Shown in pieces: positions 42,101-49,839 of a DNA stretch of 64,000 nucleotides. The stretch covers positions 4,328,327 through 4,392,326 of the forward strand of contig NC_064242.1 of assembly GCF_023101765.2 (NCBI RefSeq), read 5' to 3'. The stretch is from Spodoptera frugiperda. Lineage: Eukaryota; Arthropoda; Insecta; Lepidoptera; Noctuidae. A model generated the notes under the pieces. That model made no database searches, was not told where the DNA came from, and worked only from the letters and a program-made list of their open reading frames with translations. The translations under genes and the position numbers were made by a program. Numbering within the stretch: position 1 is the stretch's first letter; each line of letters opens with the position of its first letter.

Positions 42101-45100
42101 CATCGTGGCGTGTCTGTGTTCTCAGCAATTATTGCGCAAGCGGTAAAATAAAATCATGGCGGTGATAAATAAATGTTTCATAACTACACGACTCGGCACT
42201 TGACGGCGATCGGAACTCGTTCCACCGGTTGGCTTGCAGGTGGCGCAGGCGTCGCGTTGACACTTGCCTCCCGCGACCCTGACAACTGCATTGCTCATTT
42301 CTGCACCGCATGAAGGCGCAATTAACTTGAAATCTCAAGTATGCCACGACACAGCACTAACCAGTGGAAAATTTGGTCAGGCATTCGATTCAAAGGTCAC
42401 AATTACATTTGTTGTTAATAAAATTATAAGATCGGTTATTATTGAAAGTCTAGTAATGCTTGATAAAATTCTTTACATTGACTATCACTTCGATGAATCA
42501 ACAAACTGCTGTAAATGATGGCATATGAATTGCACTCATTACTCCACAACAAGTGAAAGGATTAGGCAAACTCGGCTCACCTTCCAGGAAGCAATAAAAC
42601 AATCATTATGTCGTAAATTGTCTATACGATGGTTGCCTGTACGCCTTATGAATACACCTATGGAGTTCATGTTTTCCCCTTGTCTCGTTTAATATTCAAT
42701 TTGAATCACAACGAGGCATTATCATACGATCATTATTCAGTAACATCTCATGCTCGATATCATATCCCTTGTTCTTTTGTTTCAATTGTCTATTCATGTG
42801 TATCTTGGCTGTTTACCACGATAGTTCCTGTATAATATTTTCCCCACGAACAAATGACAAACGGATGTTCGATGATCACGTGTAATAAATTAACTTTATG
42901 TTATCATTTACTTTGAACTTATCGTTTCTTTTAAAAGTCGTCGTGTCAGTTGAACAACATTTACATAGTGGTTCGTTACCAGTATTATAATTCGTTGACT
43001 GGTTTAATTTGCTGTGTTCGTGAATGCGCGCGATTCAGGCATGAGTCGCGAGTGCGATAGAAAGTCGTGCAAAATTGCATGTTATGTGTAACCGGTCTGA
43101 GCCCGGGCAATGTGCTGGAAACTCGACCATCGCCGCACCATAAACACCCATGCGGGTGAATTAATTTAAATGACGTCATACGCATTACATTTTGAAGGCT
43201 CATTAACTCTAGCCACGCTCAAATTGCTCATGAATAAAATGTATCGTTAAAAATTTCATGAAACGTGTAAGAGTCGAATTTAATGCAGTGACAGTAAGCT
43301 TATCTTCAGCAAAAATTAAACTCATAATCGGCTTATATCAGCATGCGGGCTTGTTAATTGCACTCGTTTCACAAGGGCAACAAATATGGCGGATCATTAT
43401 GCAAAAATATATCATTTGTAATTGTAATTTTAAAGATTTTGTTTGTTACATTTCTGTAAATTTATATTTTATAATAAAGAACAGGATTACTTGTGATTTA
43501 CTATAATGCTTCTACTTTTATTATCACATTAAAGTTACGACTTTCAAAAGCAGATAATAATAATAAAACAAAACAGCTGTCTTATAAAGGGAACAAAAAC
43601 TCAAGGACATTCCAATCTAAAGCACCCCATCAGTCAAACAGGTAATTCAAAAATAACAGTAACGGTTCCAAAGGCGATCCCGAATCTATTCAACGACATA
43701 ATAGCCGACCCCTACCCTCGTCCCGATCCCAACAAAAGGGACAGGTTCGCTTTACAAATCTCTGAACTTATAAAACCGGTTTAGTTACGACTTACGAGTC
43801 GTGTTATGAAACTCATTTAATAATTCTGTCGGACGAATTAGCCGCGGCTTGGTACTTTCACCGGTGACTTTCTTACTCGTGCATACAACACGAAATACGA
43901 GTTTGTCTTGTTCGTTTGACCTCCTCTAGTATTGAAATTGTACGGTACTGTTCTTATCTCCGAATATCTCTTTGTTCGTTGTCAATCTAAATGCGCGATC
44001 AATTGTGTGGCTGTCAATGTCAATGGTACCTTGATGGAGATAGAATTCTTGGGAACAATTTACTTTGCTTCTTTTCAATTTTAAATTCACGTCTTTGTTA
44101 TATTTCGTAACAGGGGCGTGGAGATGAAATTGAAGCTGTATTTAATGCAAATGGTAATGTGCGTGGATTCTACAGAAGCGTTTGATAAAGTGAACAATAT
44201 TCTGAGATGAGTTTTTTGATGGTAGAGTTATGCTTATTATTGGTATTTTGAATTGGAAATAGTTACATTACTGTAAACTCTATACTCTATTATATTATTG
44301 ATTGTCTTACGAATAAGCGCTTCTATTGAGTGTAAACATTTATGTATATAGCTAACATTCTGTAGTTCTATTCCAACATTGTGTCAAATGGTGCGTTCAC
44401 AACTAATTATACAGACACACAGGTATACCTATAAAGTTCTGTGCGTGTGCGTCATCAAATAATCGAGCTATCACACGGTATAAACGCGTTCCTTCCAATT
44501 AATTACGAGTTGTAGATTAATCGTATCCGTCGGACTCACTGACGCGCCTTCACGCACGCATATAAAGCAGGTGTTTATGAAAAATAAATGTGAATTTTAT
44601 TATGCAGACGCAGTTATAATAACTTGTAATCAGTCTCAGTCCCAATATACCAAGTTAAATATGGTCAACAAAAAATTAAGCCAACTCTTGGCATCACCAC
44701 AAATTGATCCGGCTCGAACGCGCTATGAATATTCATTTAATTACACATCTCTATACGAGATTCAAGATGACGCACACCTACTTAATCGGAGCCGTTACAG
44801 GTTTAGTATCGTATTTATTTTTATTTATAGCTCAGGTCGATAAAGTAACAACACGATTTCGTGGAAAAACTGACGCCGCGTGCCGCCTCTATACTCTAAA
44901 TTGAATAGGTATCATTTTATGATCCCTAATTCAACTTAAACAGTAAATTTCTGGTTTCAATTCTGATACAAGACAAGAATTCATAATTTAATACTGAGCA
45001 GTGAGCCATAAACACGTTCTGTAGGCGTTTAATAATCTCAATGAAAATACGTGGTATTATTGTTACAAGGTACGAATGAGCGAGAATGTAGAGACAGTTA

Positions 45101-46326
45101 AGGCCAGCTCCGAGCTCACATACATTACAAACAAAGGTTTCAGTTCAGTTTCGAGTGACCCTGCCTGTACGTACCTACTTAATTACCTACGTTGGAGCTC
45201 GGAAAAGGTGCGGTGAACGTGGTGAAAAGAAAATAAAGTTACAGCAGCGAGGGTGGCACCTCGTGTGTGGCGGCCTTTAACAGCCGGAGGGAGAACGGGA
45301 CGTGTTGTTTTAACCTACTCCAAACAAGAACCAGTCAAATAAAACATGAAACCGAGACGACTGAGTTGTAGGAACACGAATTCAATGATACATGAATATC
45401 ATAAATAACAATTAGCCACGTACCGTTGCACAAAATAGTATACAGTGTAAACCTATTTACCATAAACGAAACGGACGCACGAATAAAGAAATATGTAGAA
45501 ACATCTATCGAAAACGCTGTGACCCCGTTACTCGGATGCTGAATTGAAATTCAGATTGTGAAATGATAATAACAAATGTATTTGTCGTCCGCTGTGACCT
45601 CTGGCTTTTAAAGTCGTGTTGTGAAGCATAAATACTCCATACATACGCAGATGAGGGCTGGACAAACAAAGGTACAGATTTGAATGTGAAATTAAGGATG
45701 GTGATCTCAATTTTTCAACGTAAACACGTTTATGAGACTCGTGAAGGTGGCGGCAGACTGAGAGTAATAAAATAAAATCCTTAATAGGTTATAAGTATGA
45801 TAACGAGATTCTCATTTTATTTAAAGAATATAAATTATTCGGTAAGCATAACATACGTAGAATTTTGAGTAAACCGGTTTTTTCATTGGAGACATCAACA
45901 TCTTTTGTTGTCAACAACTTTTTATTAAATTATCTCATTCCCTACAAAGCTGTGCTCTCGTTCGTCTAAATTGATATTCACTTCATCAATGTCAGATTTA
46001 CTGAACTTTCATCATGACATCTCATCTATTTTTATATCACCTAGTTTATCACGAAAAACAGAAATTCTAGTCCAAACGGACTATTTTAATGCCTTTATTA
46101 TTTTTTTGTACGCGACCAGCCTAAAATAAAAAAAAAAAACAACAGTTGCGTTATGGAGGCTGAGGTACGGTTATTTGGTATTAAAATTAGAAGAACGATG
46201 TGATCGATATGTTCCACTGAATACATGTTTGTATGAATAATTTTAATATATCATTGGATCAAGATTTTAATATTTATTTTCTACCTTTTTTGTTAATTTC
46301 GCTGGAATCACGTTCTGGCGAGGAAC
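2139..46326 (-). CDS. Kdm3: Kdm3/JHDM2-type JmjC histone H3K9 demethylase, whole gene span (10 exons of the longest visible chain)
   Basis: Nuclear Fe(II)/2-oxoglutarate-dependent demethylase of mono- and dimethyl H3K9, by family knowledge of KDM3A/KDM3B/JMJD1C. Ten exons joined by hand (46285-46326, 15644-16121, 7856-8078, 5571-7706, 5305-5452, 5087-5217, 4876-4967, 4084-4297, 3290-3814, 2139-3176) give 5027 coding bases. With one base from an upstream exon this is 1675 residues plus TGA, and all junctions are in phase. Domain order is acidic/Ser-rich N-terminus, Arg/Glu coiled coil, long Pro-rich disordered region with RG-rich patches, Cys-rich zinc region, LXXLL motif, then JmjC at the C-terminus. 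The 5' end is incomplete for the longest isoform. Two internal start exons (9181-9233 and 19991-20058) would give 1519 and 1667 residues. Residue numbers in the exon entries refer to the 1667-residue form. Family assignment is very secure; which KDM3 paralogue name applies in insects is less so. Confidence 0.93.
3290..3814 (-). CDS. Kdm3: Kdm3 exon: acidic linker with LXXLL motif, start of the JmjC region
   Basis: 175 codons, phase 0 at both ends. The acceptor is TTTACAG before AATGTTAAG and the donor is CCAG/GTAAAT. It encodes residues 1148-1322. A Lys/Glu- and Ser/Asp-rich linker leads to STLRELLIRPAP, whose LRELL (residues 1211-1215, bases 3611-3625) matches the LXXLL nuclear-receptor box known in KDM3 proteins. 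A Lys-rich stretch follows, then IRIMTLTESKLLYPDVPHAWLCDG, a hallmark block just before the JmjC fold. The sequence TGACGTCA at 3529-3536 lies inside this coding exon. Confidence 0.93.
4084..4297 (-). CDS. Kdm3: Kdm3 exon: segment C-terminal to the zinc finger
   Basis: 214 bases, completing a split Gly codon and then 71 codons (residues 1077-1147). The acceptor is GGTCCACAG before TTGGCTAAC and the donor is CAGAAG/GTTTGT. The correct frame reads WLTCTSGGAH...RLLLTQIAAGGALDAA, which corresponds to the KDM3 block containing TQI(I/L)P between the zinc finger and the acidic linker. A CSCGAAPAPN stretch follows. The exon is Ala/Arg-rich and very GC-rich, so other frames are also open. Only this frame joins both neighbouring exons in phase. 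Confidence 0.88.
4876..4967 (-). CDS. Kdm3: Kdm3 small exon: Ser/Thr/Asn-rich linker
   Basis: A 92-nt exon with 30 codons plus two bases. The acceptor is TTTGTTACAG before TCACGGACA and the donor is TTTGG/GTGAGT. It reads SRTSGGDTPPATTETNNSSN..., a low-complexity polar linker (residues 1046-1075), then GG that pairs with the T of the next exon to make Gly. It starts directly after the ...CLDCYK end of the zinc-finger exon. It is too short to be seen as an independent reading frame and is supported by splice sites and phase on both sides. Confidence 0.85.
5087..5217 (-). CDS. Kdm3: Kdm3 exon: zinc-finger core (CX2C...CX2C...CX2C)
   Basis: 131 nt, residues 1003-1045, after a split Asp codon. 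It reads WKRVVQGVREICDVCETTLF and continues through HWTCGKCGF and VCLDCYK. Six cysteines lie at residues 1018, 1021, 1032, 1035, 1040 and 1043. This spacing and wording match the zinc-binding motif shared by KDM3A, KDM3B and JMJD1C, which is required for activity in the vertebrate enzymes. The acceptor is TATTTCCAG before ACAAGACG and the donor is TATAAG/GTAAAT. Confidence 0.93.
5305..5452 (-). CDS. Kdm3: Kdm3 exon: helical segment before the zinc finger
   Basis: 148 nt: 49 codons (residues 953-1001) plus one base. The acceptor is TTTGTCTACAG before GATGATAAA and the donor is AACGATG/GTAAGT. It reads DDKKLWLSSS...LDIEMSCFLLREIGDQFCELL, a predicted amphipathic helix in the position KDM3 proteins use to join the first Cys-rich block to the zinc finger. 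The split codon G/AC yields Asp at the junction. Confidence 0.9.
5571..7706 (-). CDS. Kdm3: Kdm3 large exon: Pro-rich disordered region, RG patches, first Cys-rich block
   Basis: 712 codons, phase 0 at both ends (residues 241-952). The acceptor is TTTGCTCACAG before CGGTCATGG and the donor is GAAGAG/GTGAGC. It is mostly Pro/Ser/Ala/His-rich and probably disordered. A PLDLGVS stretch (PLDLG at residues 533-537, bases 6816-6830) resembles the CtBP-binding PXDLS motif with Gly in place of Ser. Later come Lys-rich and Ser/Asp/Glu-rich tracts and a Gly/Arg (RGG-like) patch. The last part, CFEVAPRLAKCRECRW...FCRFYAFRRLKY, is the conserved KDM3 block that opens the Cys-rich region. High GC makes the antisense strand open over long stretches, which is a composition artefact. 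Confidence 0.92.
7856..8078 (-). CDS. Kdm3: Kdm3 exon: Arg/Glu-repeat coiled coil
   Basis: 223 nt: one base completing a split codon, then 74 codons (residues 167-240). It reads DRREQEQREMEKQQKE, then a nearly pure (RE)n run and EKERRDHENAASKLVSRHFEESLRLANQK. This should form a long charged single helix or coiled coil. The acceptor is TTTGTTACAG before AGATCG and the donor is CAAAAG/GTAGTT. Because its phase-2 acceptor also accepts the start exon at 9181-9233, this exon is the common junction between the short isoform and the longer ones. Confidence 0.9.
9181..9233 (-). CDS. Kdm3: Kdm3 alternative first coding exon (MKKSEYLRP... isoform)
   Basis: ATG at 9231-9233 in good context (TTAAAATGA) opens 17 codons plus two bases reading MKKSEYLRPIIVRRVVY, ending at a strong donor (TATCC/GTAAGT). 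The two bases CC join the A of exon 7856-8078 to give Pro, in frame with DRREQEQ. The resulting protein would be 1519 residues, lacking the acidic N-terminus but keeping the coiled coil, zinc and JmjC parts. No sense-strand ATG occurs from 9234 to about 9410, as expected for a 5' leader. Splice site, phase and leader are all seen; use as an alternative promoter is inference. Confidence 0.75.
9234..9411 (-). promoter_or_regulatory. Leader and core promoter of the internal short Kdm3 isoform
   Basis: This stretch upstream of the MKKSEYLRP start has no ATG on the minus strand. An arthropod initiator-like TTCAGTT is centred near 9282. A TATTTATAA element lies near 9365-9373, about 80 bases further upstream, so it is too far to serve that initiator as a classical TATA box; it might serve another start nearer 9340. 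A perfect CRE palindrome TGACGTCA is at 9871-9878, about 590 bases upstream. The exact start site cannot be fixed from sequence. Confidence 0.45.
15644..16121 (-). CDS. Kdm3: Kdm3 exon: acidic Ser-rich N-terminal region
   Basis: 478 nt: two bases completing a split codon, 158 codons (residues 8-165), then CG completed by the next exon. The acceptor is CTTGTTTCAG before GTTCAGTTG and the donor is CTACG/GTGAGT. It reads SVVTESVSASDVVEVSEETD, then EEDDCVIVCARDADDRSDSG, a Ser/Gly tract, a Pro-rich run and a final ATYDRERHERLL that leads into the Arg/Glu helix. An internal in-frame ATG (15841-15843, GMAHGYGG) could initiate a shorter protein. No enzymatic domain is visible here. Confidence 0.88.
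16353..16360. promoter_or_regulatory. CRE palindrome TGACGTCA just upstream of a Kdm3 exon
   Basis: A perfect cAMP-response-element type palindrome, about 230 bases 5' (in gene direction) of exon 15644-16121. Other perfect copies in non-coding DNA are at 9871-9878, 43171-43178 and 46740-46747. Binding by a CREB/ATF-type factor is inference. Confidence 0.35.
19991..20058 (-). CDS. Kdm3: Kdm3 alternative exon carrying a start codon (MDETAF...)
   Basis: A 68-nt exon candidate. The acceptor is TTACATTTCATAG before AAGCTATAA, and the donor is CCTTCC/GTAAGTG. Its only ATG (20007-20009) gives MDETAF plus one base, so its phase-1 donor matches the acceptor of exon 15644-16121 (C plus GT gives Arg), for a 1667-residue product. 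The ATG context is moderate (G at +4, T at -3). The whole exon is also open upstream of the ATG. Together with the ATG-free leader at 21617-22014 it forms a coherent 5' end. The evidence is splice sites and phase, not protein homology. Confidence 0.55.
20810..20829. repeat. 20-bp perfect palindrome
   Basis: ATAAATAACTA at 20810-20820 continues as a perfect reverse complement to 20829, with no spacer. It lies between the proposed leader exon and the MDETAF exon. A role as binding site or hairpin is unknown. Confidence 0.6.
21617..22014 (-). other. Probable non-coding 5' leader exon of Kdm3 (internal promoter)
   Basis: Reading the minus strand from an initiator-like TTTCAGTTC (A at 22014) down to a strong donor GAGCGCT/GTAAGTAT at 21617 gives 398 bases without a single ATG, although roughly six would be expected by chance. 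This is the signature of an untranslated leader. It lies immediately downstream, in gene direction, of a CpG-rich GC-box island. The first start codon met after splicing to 19991-20058 would be MDETAF. The start site is inferred and could differ by tens of bases. Confidence 0.65.
22015..22250 (-). promoter_or_regulatory. CpG/GC-box promoter island for the internal Kdm3 leader
   Basis: A short, strongly GC- and CpG-rich block in an otherwise AT-rich intron. It contains a long G-run with a GGGGGCGGGGG GC box around 22052-22064, which is 40-50 bases upstream of the proposed initiator, and paired ACGTAGCA repeats near 22090-22110. The position relative to the ATG-free leader supports a promoter. 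No TATA box is evident. Confidence 0.55.
24093..24118. repeat. 26-bp GC-rich inverted repeat with Myb-like cores
   Basis: The arms GGCTGATAACGGG and CCCGTTACCAGCC abut directly and pair at 12 of 13 positions. The central 14 bases are perfectly palindromic and contain two opposed TAACGG cores, which fit the Myb recognition pattern. It stands out from the AT-rich intron. Function is inference. Confidence 0.5.
28902..28941 (+). other. Potential G-quadruplex tract
   Basis: Five runs of three or four G within 40 bases on the plus strand, separated by loops of 4 to 7 bases, satisfy the usual G4 pattern. For Kdm3 transcription this is the template strand. The tract sits in the giant intron with no exon nearby. 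Confidence 0.5.
34307..34322. promoter_or_regulatory. 16-bp palindrome around a Grainyhead-type site
   Basis: ACGAAACCGGTTTCGT is a perfect palindrome centred on AACCGGTT, the consensus of the insect pioneer factor Grainyhead. Five more perfect AACCGGTT sites lie in the same intron, at 17698, 31123, 36146, 43774 and 45872. Confidence 0.45.
46285..46326 (-). CDS. Kdm3: Kdm3 upstream micro-exon (42 nt)
   Basis: The acceptor is TTTTGTTTCAG before GTTCCTCG and the donor is AAAAAAG/GTAGAA. It encodes a split codon, then SSPERDSSEINKK, then one base. Both ends are phase 1, so inclusion is frame-neutral and joins exon 15644-16121 through G plus GT, making Gly. The Ser/Asp/Glu-rich wording matches the neighbouring exon. 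Its acceptor and that of 15644-16121 are nearly identical in sequence (TTTCAG/GTTC). The exon lies 30 kb upstream of the next exon. A phase-1 donor upstream is required and was not securely found. Confidence 0.65.
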
Positions 46327-48853
46327 CTGAAACAAAAGAAACGATTGTTAAAACGAGTTGTTTTTCAAGTAAGTTTTACATTCTTAAAACATTGAAATGT
46401 TTATAGGTAACTCCTATTTGTAATAAGCCTAACAAAAATATTTGGTTACACGTAAAAACCAAGCAAAGCTCTTAGAAATGTACAAACAGATTTTTATCGT
46501 CAGACCAAGAGAGGTTTATCCACAAATCCCAGAATTATGAATAGTGAATCTATAAATAAATTGAGGAAAATATTTCTAATAACAAACCATGTTATGATAA
46601 ACTGAGTTAAGATATGTATGGATTTAAAAAGTGTTCAGAATAAAGAAACTGAGGCCTAAAACTCGATGAATAATACTGTTATAGAGTTTCTTGGAATTAT
46701 TAAAATGAAATACAAAGTTATTACGCCACGCTCAGCCGTTGACGTCAAATTTACGACTTCGTTTTAATTAGATAAACTTACATTAAAATTTATTCTTCGA
46801 AAGATATTAAGTTTATTTTGCCACCAAAACGGAACCTTTTTCGATTCAAAGGTCAATTATTACCCACTGAATATTTATAATGCTGTCAAGAATAGCAGAC
46901 AAGGACCGGTTACGATAAACCCGTTTCGGTGAGTAAAAGGTATGCGAAACAACCTTCTTTTTTTGTCACGTATATTAAAAAAATGGAGTGGTCTGTTATT
47001 TATAAGTAAGTTTATTATGGCCAATTTGGTATTTAAATATGGCCGTATCCTTGCAAAGTTTTCGAAGTTGAATAATTTAACTGAATAAATAACATAATGA
47101 GTTATCGATTTGGAACGATTTCGAGCCGAAATGAGGTAGAAAGGGAATGGTAATTCTTGAAATGAATGTTCAAAATTGGTTCAATATGTCTACGTTAACG
47201 ATATCTGCAGTAGCGATTATCTGCAGTTTCAGACATAAATTATGGTGAAGTAATGCGGAGAACTGATGGTCAAATCAGACAAGGGTTGGTGAATGCGGCA
47301 GGTGGGCGAATGGCAGTCTCTCGTGTTTCTATTTGCCCGCATGGCCGTCACTTGCAGCTGCCGGTTCACTAACCCGTGGACTCACATTATGCGACTCGAC
47401 ACCGACGTGGACACGCCTAATGGATTTGTGATACCATTTTCTTTACATCCTTTATTGGTTCGTTACTTTCCAATCTTTGGGTGGCCATCGCTTTTTATGG
47501 TTAACTTATTGAATTAATATTCGTTTACACTCCAATTGAGCTTGCATTAATGTCAAGTTAACCCGCTGTCATAACAACGATAATGCTTTCCGCATTTACA
47601 TAGTCACGCGTAATCATTTCGTTATCTGTAATTTAGAAATGGACGCTATCATTATTCAAATTACATAATAACAATGATTCATTTTAGTAAACACAATCCC
47701 AAATTAGGAAAGTGGACCGCTTAGTCTGCAATCAATTCATAAAAAAAGACCTTCCATCCATAATTGTGGCGTGGGCGTACAAGAAACAGCTGAGTATAAA
47801 TGCTTGTATGTCTCGTCTGACATTTTATACGAACCTGTTTTTAAGTTATGCAATAGAAAACATTATCCAGTTAATGGCACGTCGGCTCGGTTGGTTGTTT
47901 AGCATAATCACCTGTCAATTGTAGTGAAATACATGAGGTGCGCTATAATTACATAGATTTAGTAGTTTTTGTCCTGCGGTTGGACTTTAATTGTATTGCG
48001 TTACTTGTTTTATTAATACACCGTCGTATATGTTCACAGTTTGTTGTACTTCATTTCTGTCTAATGGCCGGTTATGATTAGTTTTGTGTTTTTGCTTTTA
48101 TTCAAATATTTTTTCTTGTATCAATTTTTTGTGGCTATGTTGTTGATAAAAGTAATTATTAAGCGTGTACAACTCTTCTGTATATTTCCAGTCCAGTCAA
48201 GGCCGAGTTACACAGGTGGCTGGTTCTAGAGATAAAGTAAATTAATTAATCATAGTTAGTTGACGCAAAATATCGTTAGTCAAGACAAATTGTGATTGGC
48301 GTACTATCATGTCGGATCTATTCTGTCGATTGCTGCGAAACTAGTTTGAGATTACATACTAATCTGTTTATAGGATTAATAATAAACTTTATAGTTAGTT
48401 TTATACTTGTTTGAAAGTTATTATAGTTGACTAATCTTTAGGGAATTGAAAGCACAAAGTCAAGGTAAGTACGATATGTGCTCTATCGTGCAAATAAAAT
48501 TAAAAGTCAAAACTAACACGTAATCTCACAAAATAAAATCATTCTAAATAGCAACAGGTTAATCTTTTTATTCCTAATAAACCCGAAGGCCAGACAGACA
48601 ATAATAAAATTTTCTAAAGCCTTATTCTTTGGAATGAATTGCTATTTTATATTTTAATAGTGTCTGCTTTTTATACGCATATTTCCAAAGGCAATTTGGA
48701 GCCAATGACCAAGTATGGCTGTCTAACAAAAAGACACTTTCTGCCGAAATTAATTTTCAAAGGTTATAATGTACTGGGCAATTCTGGAGAAGGTCAATAC
48801 AAATAATGAATCAATCGTAGCTGTCTCATAGCTACTACGCCTAATACCTACGT

Positions 48854-48930
48854 GGCGTAGCACTTAGCGCAGCGTAGCATGGCGTAGCACGTAGCGTAGT
48901 GTAGCATGACGTAGCACATAGCGTAGCGTA
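48854..48930. repeat. 27-bp minisatellite, about three copies (GCGTAGCA-type)
   Basis: Two full 27-base units (48854-48880 and 48881-48907) and a partial third (48908-48930) share the frame GGCGTAGCAC.TAGCG.AG.GTAGCAT. Each unit is itself built of GTAGC pieces, pointing to stepwise expansion. A 14-bp perfect palindrome, AAACTCCGGAGTTT, follows at 48936-48949. Confidence 0.7.
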
Positions 48931-49788
48931 CTTGAAAACTCCGGAGTTTCTTAGGAATTGTTTTATTATTTAGTTAATAAATTTAACCATAAAAACCTAA
49001 TAAACTTAAAAACCCCAAAATTAAATTAAAATTAAGTATTTTAATAAACCTGTCTAGATTTTTATCACTTTTGACTTTGTAGAGTACACAAAAATAGCGT
49101 ACATGTCTGCAACTCATCAGCTTAAAATCCGTCTAACTTAATACGTGAGAGGTTGCGAGACTTGAGAAGCTAAATCTAATCATGAGTAGAGGCTCACGCA
49201 CGGACTAATGGTAGTGGCTGTCGGCATACTTGGAGGGAACAAAAAAACATGCCGTTTTACCCTTTAAGGCACCGCACCACTGCCTTTCTTGATCGGTATG
49301 TCGACCGACAAGTCTGCAACTGGTCTGGACGTGAGAAATGGGGACTCGACTGCGTTCATTGCCCGATATACCCCGTGCTGGATACTACGCCCTGCCCATT
49401 ACTCGGCAATTTGACCGAACGAAATGAGCGAATTAATCTGTAATGTTTAGCGTACGCCGGTCATAAATTATTGGTAAAGAGGCGTTTTACTTCAGTGAAT
49501 TGTGGTGTGCTGCGGTTAGTGTTTCATTACTAAGAAATGAGATGATCTTCTCATCGGCTACAAAACGGATGCTTGGTCGTGATTTAGATTTAACTCTATT
49601 GAACATTTTATCTGTTTGGCTAACGAACCTAGATAGATCAACTGAAAGCGACCATTCTGTAGAAATTAATCTAAAGTCTGATCTGATTCTAATGGCAAAA
49701 ACAATTTTAACTTCATCGATCAAAATGTCGCTTTTGTCAGATAATGTTTAACTTTCTAATTGAGATAAGATGCCATAAGAACTGGTTG

Positions 49789-49839
49789 TGGTGTGTCGTC
49801 TAGTTAACGGATGTCGTCTGACCACTAGACCAGACACCA
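49789..49839. repeat. Imperfect hairpin with tRNA A-box-like arm
   Basis: The arms 49789-49804 and 49824-49839 pair at 14 of 16 positions around a 19-base loop. On the minus strand, TGGTCTAGTGG resembles a pol III A box (and the 5' end of some tRNAs). No B box at proper spacing was found, so this is at best a tRNA-derived SINE fragment or a small foldback element. Confidence 0.35.

Larger units (their letters stand above)
16122..46284 (-). other. 30-kb first or second Kdm3 intron with internal promoter and regulatory-type motifs
   Basis: It contains the alternative exon 19991-20058, the leader 21617-22014 and its GC island. The remainder is AT-rich and interrupted by small CpG-rich patches, for example near 16.83-16.99, 18.44-18.60, 25.43-25.56, 28.86-28.99 and 35.27-35.44 kb. 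All six perfect AACCGGTT sites found in the window are in this intron. No other gene is supported; the small open frames here are chance. Confidence 0.6.

Noticed and set aside
42560..42590. Minus-strand MIVLLLPG ending at a GTGAGC donor
   Set aside because: The phase does not fit the next exon (15644-16121) and there is no leader or promoter evidence.
46776..46880. ATG-poor stretch ending at a GTAAGT donor upstream of the micro-exon
   Set aside because: Short and AT-rich, with no promoter island; an absence of ATG over about 90 bases is not significant.
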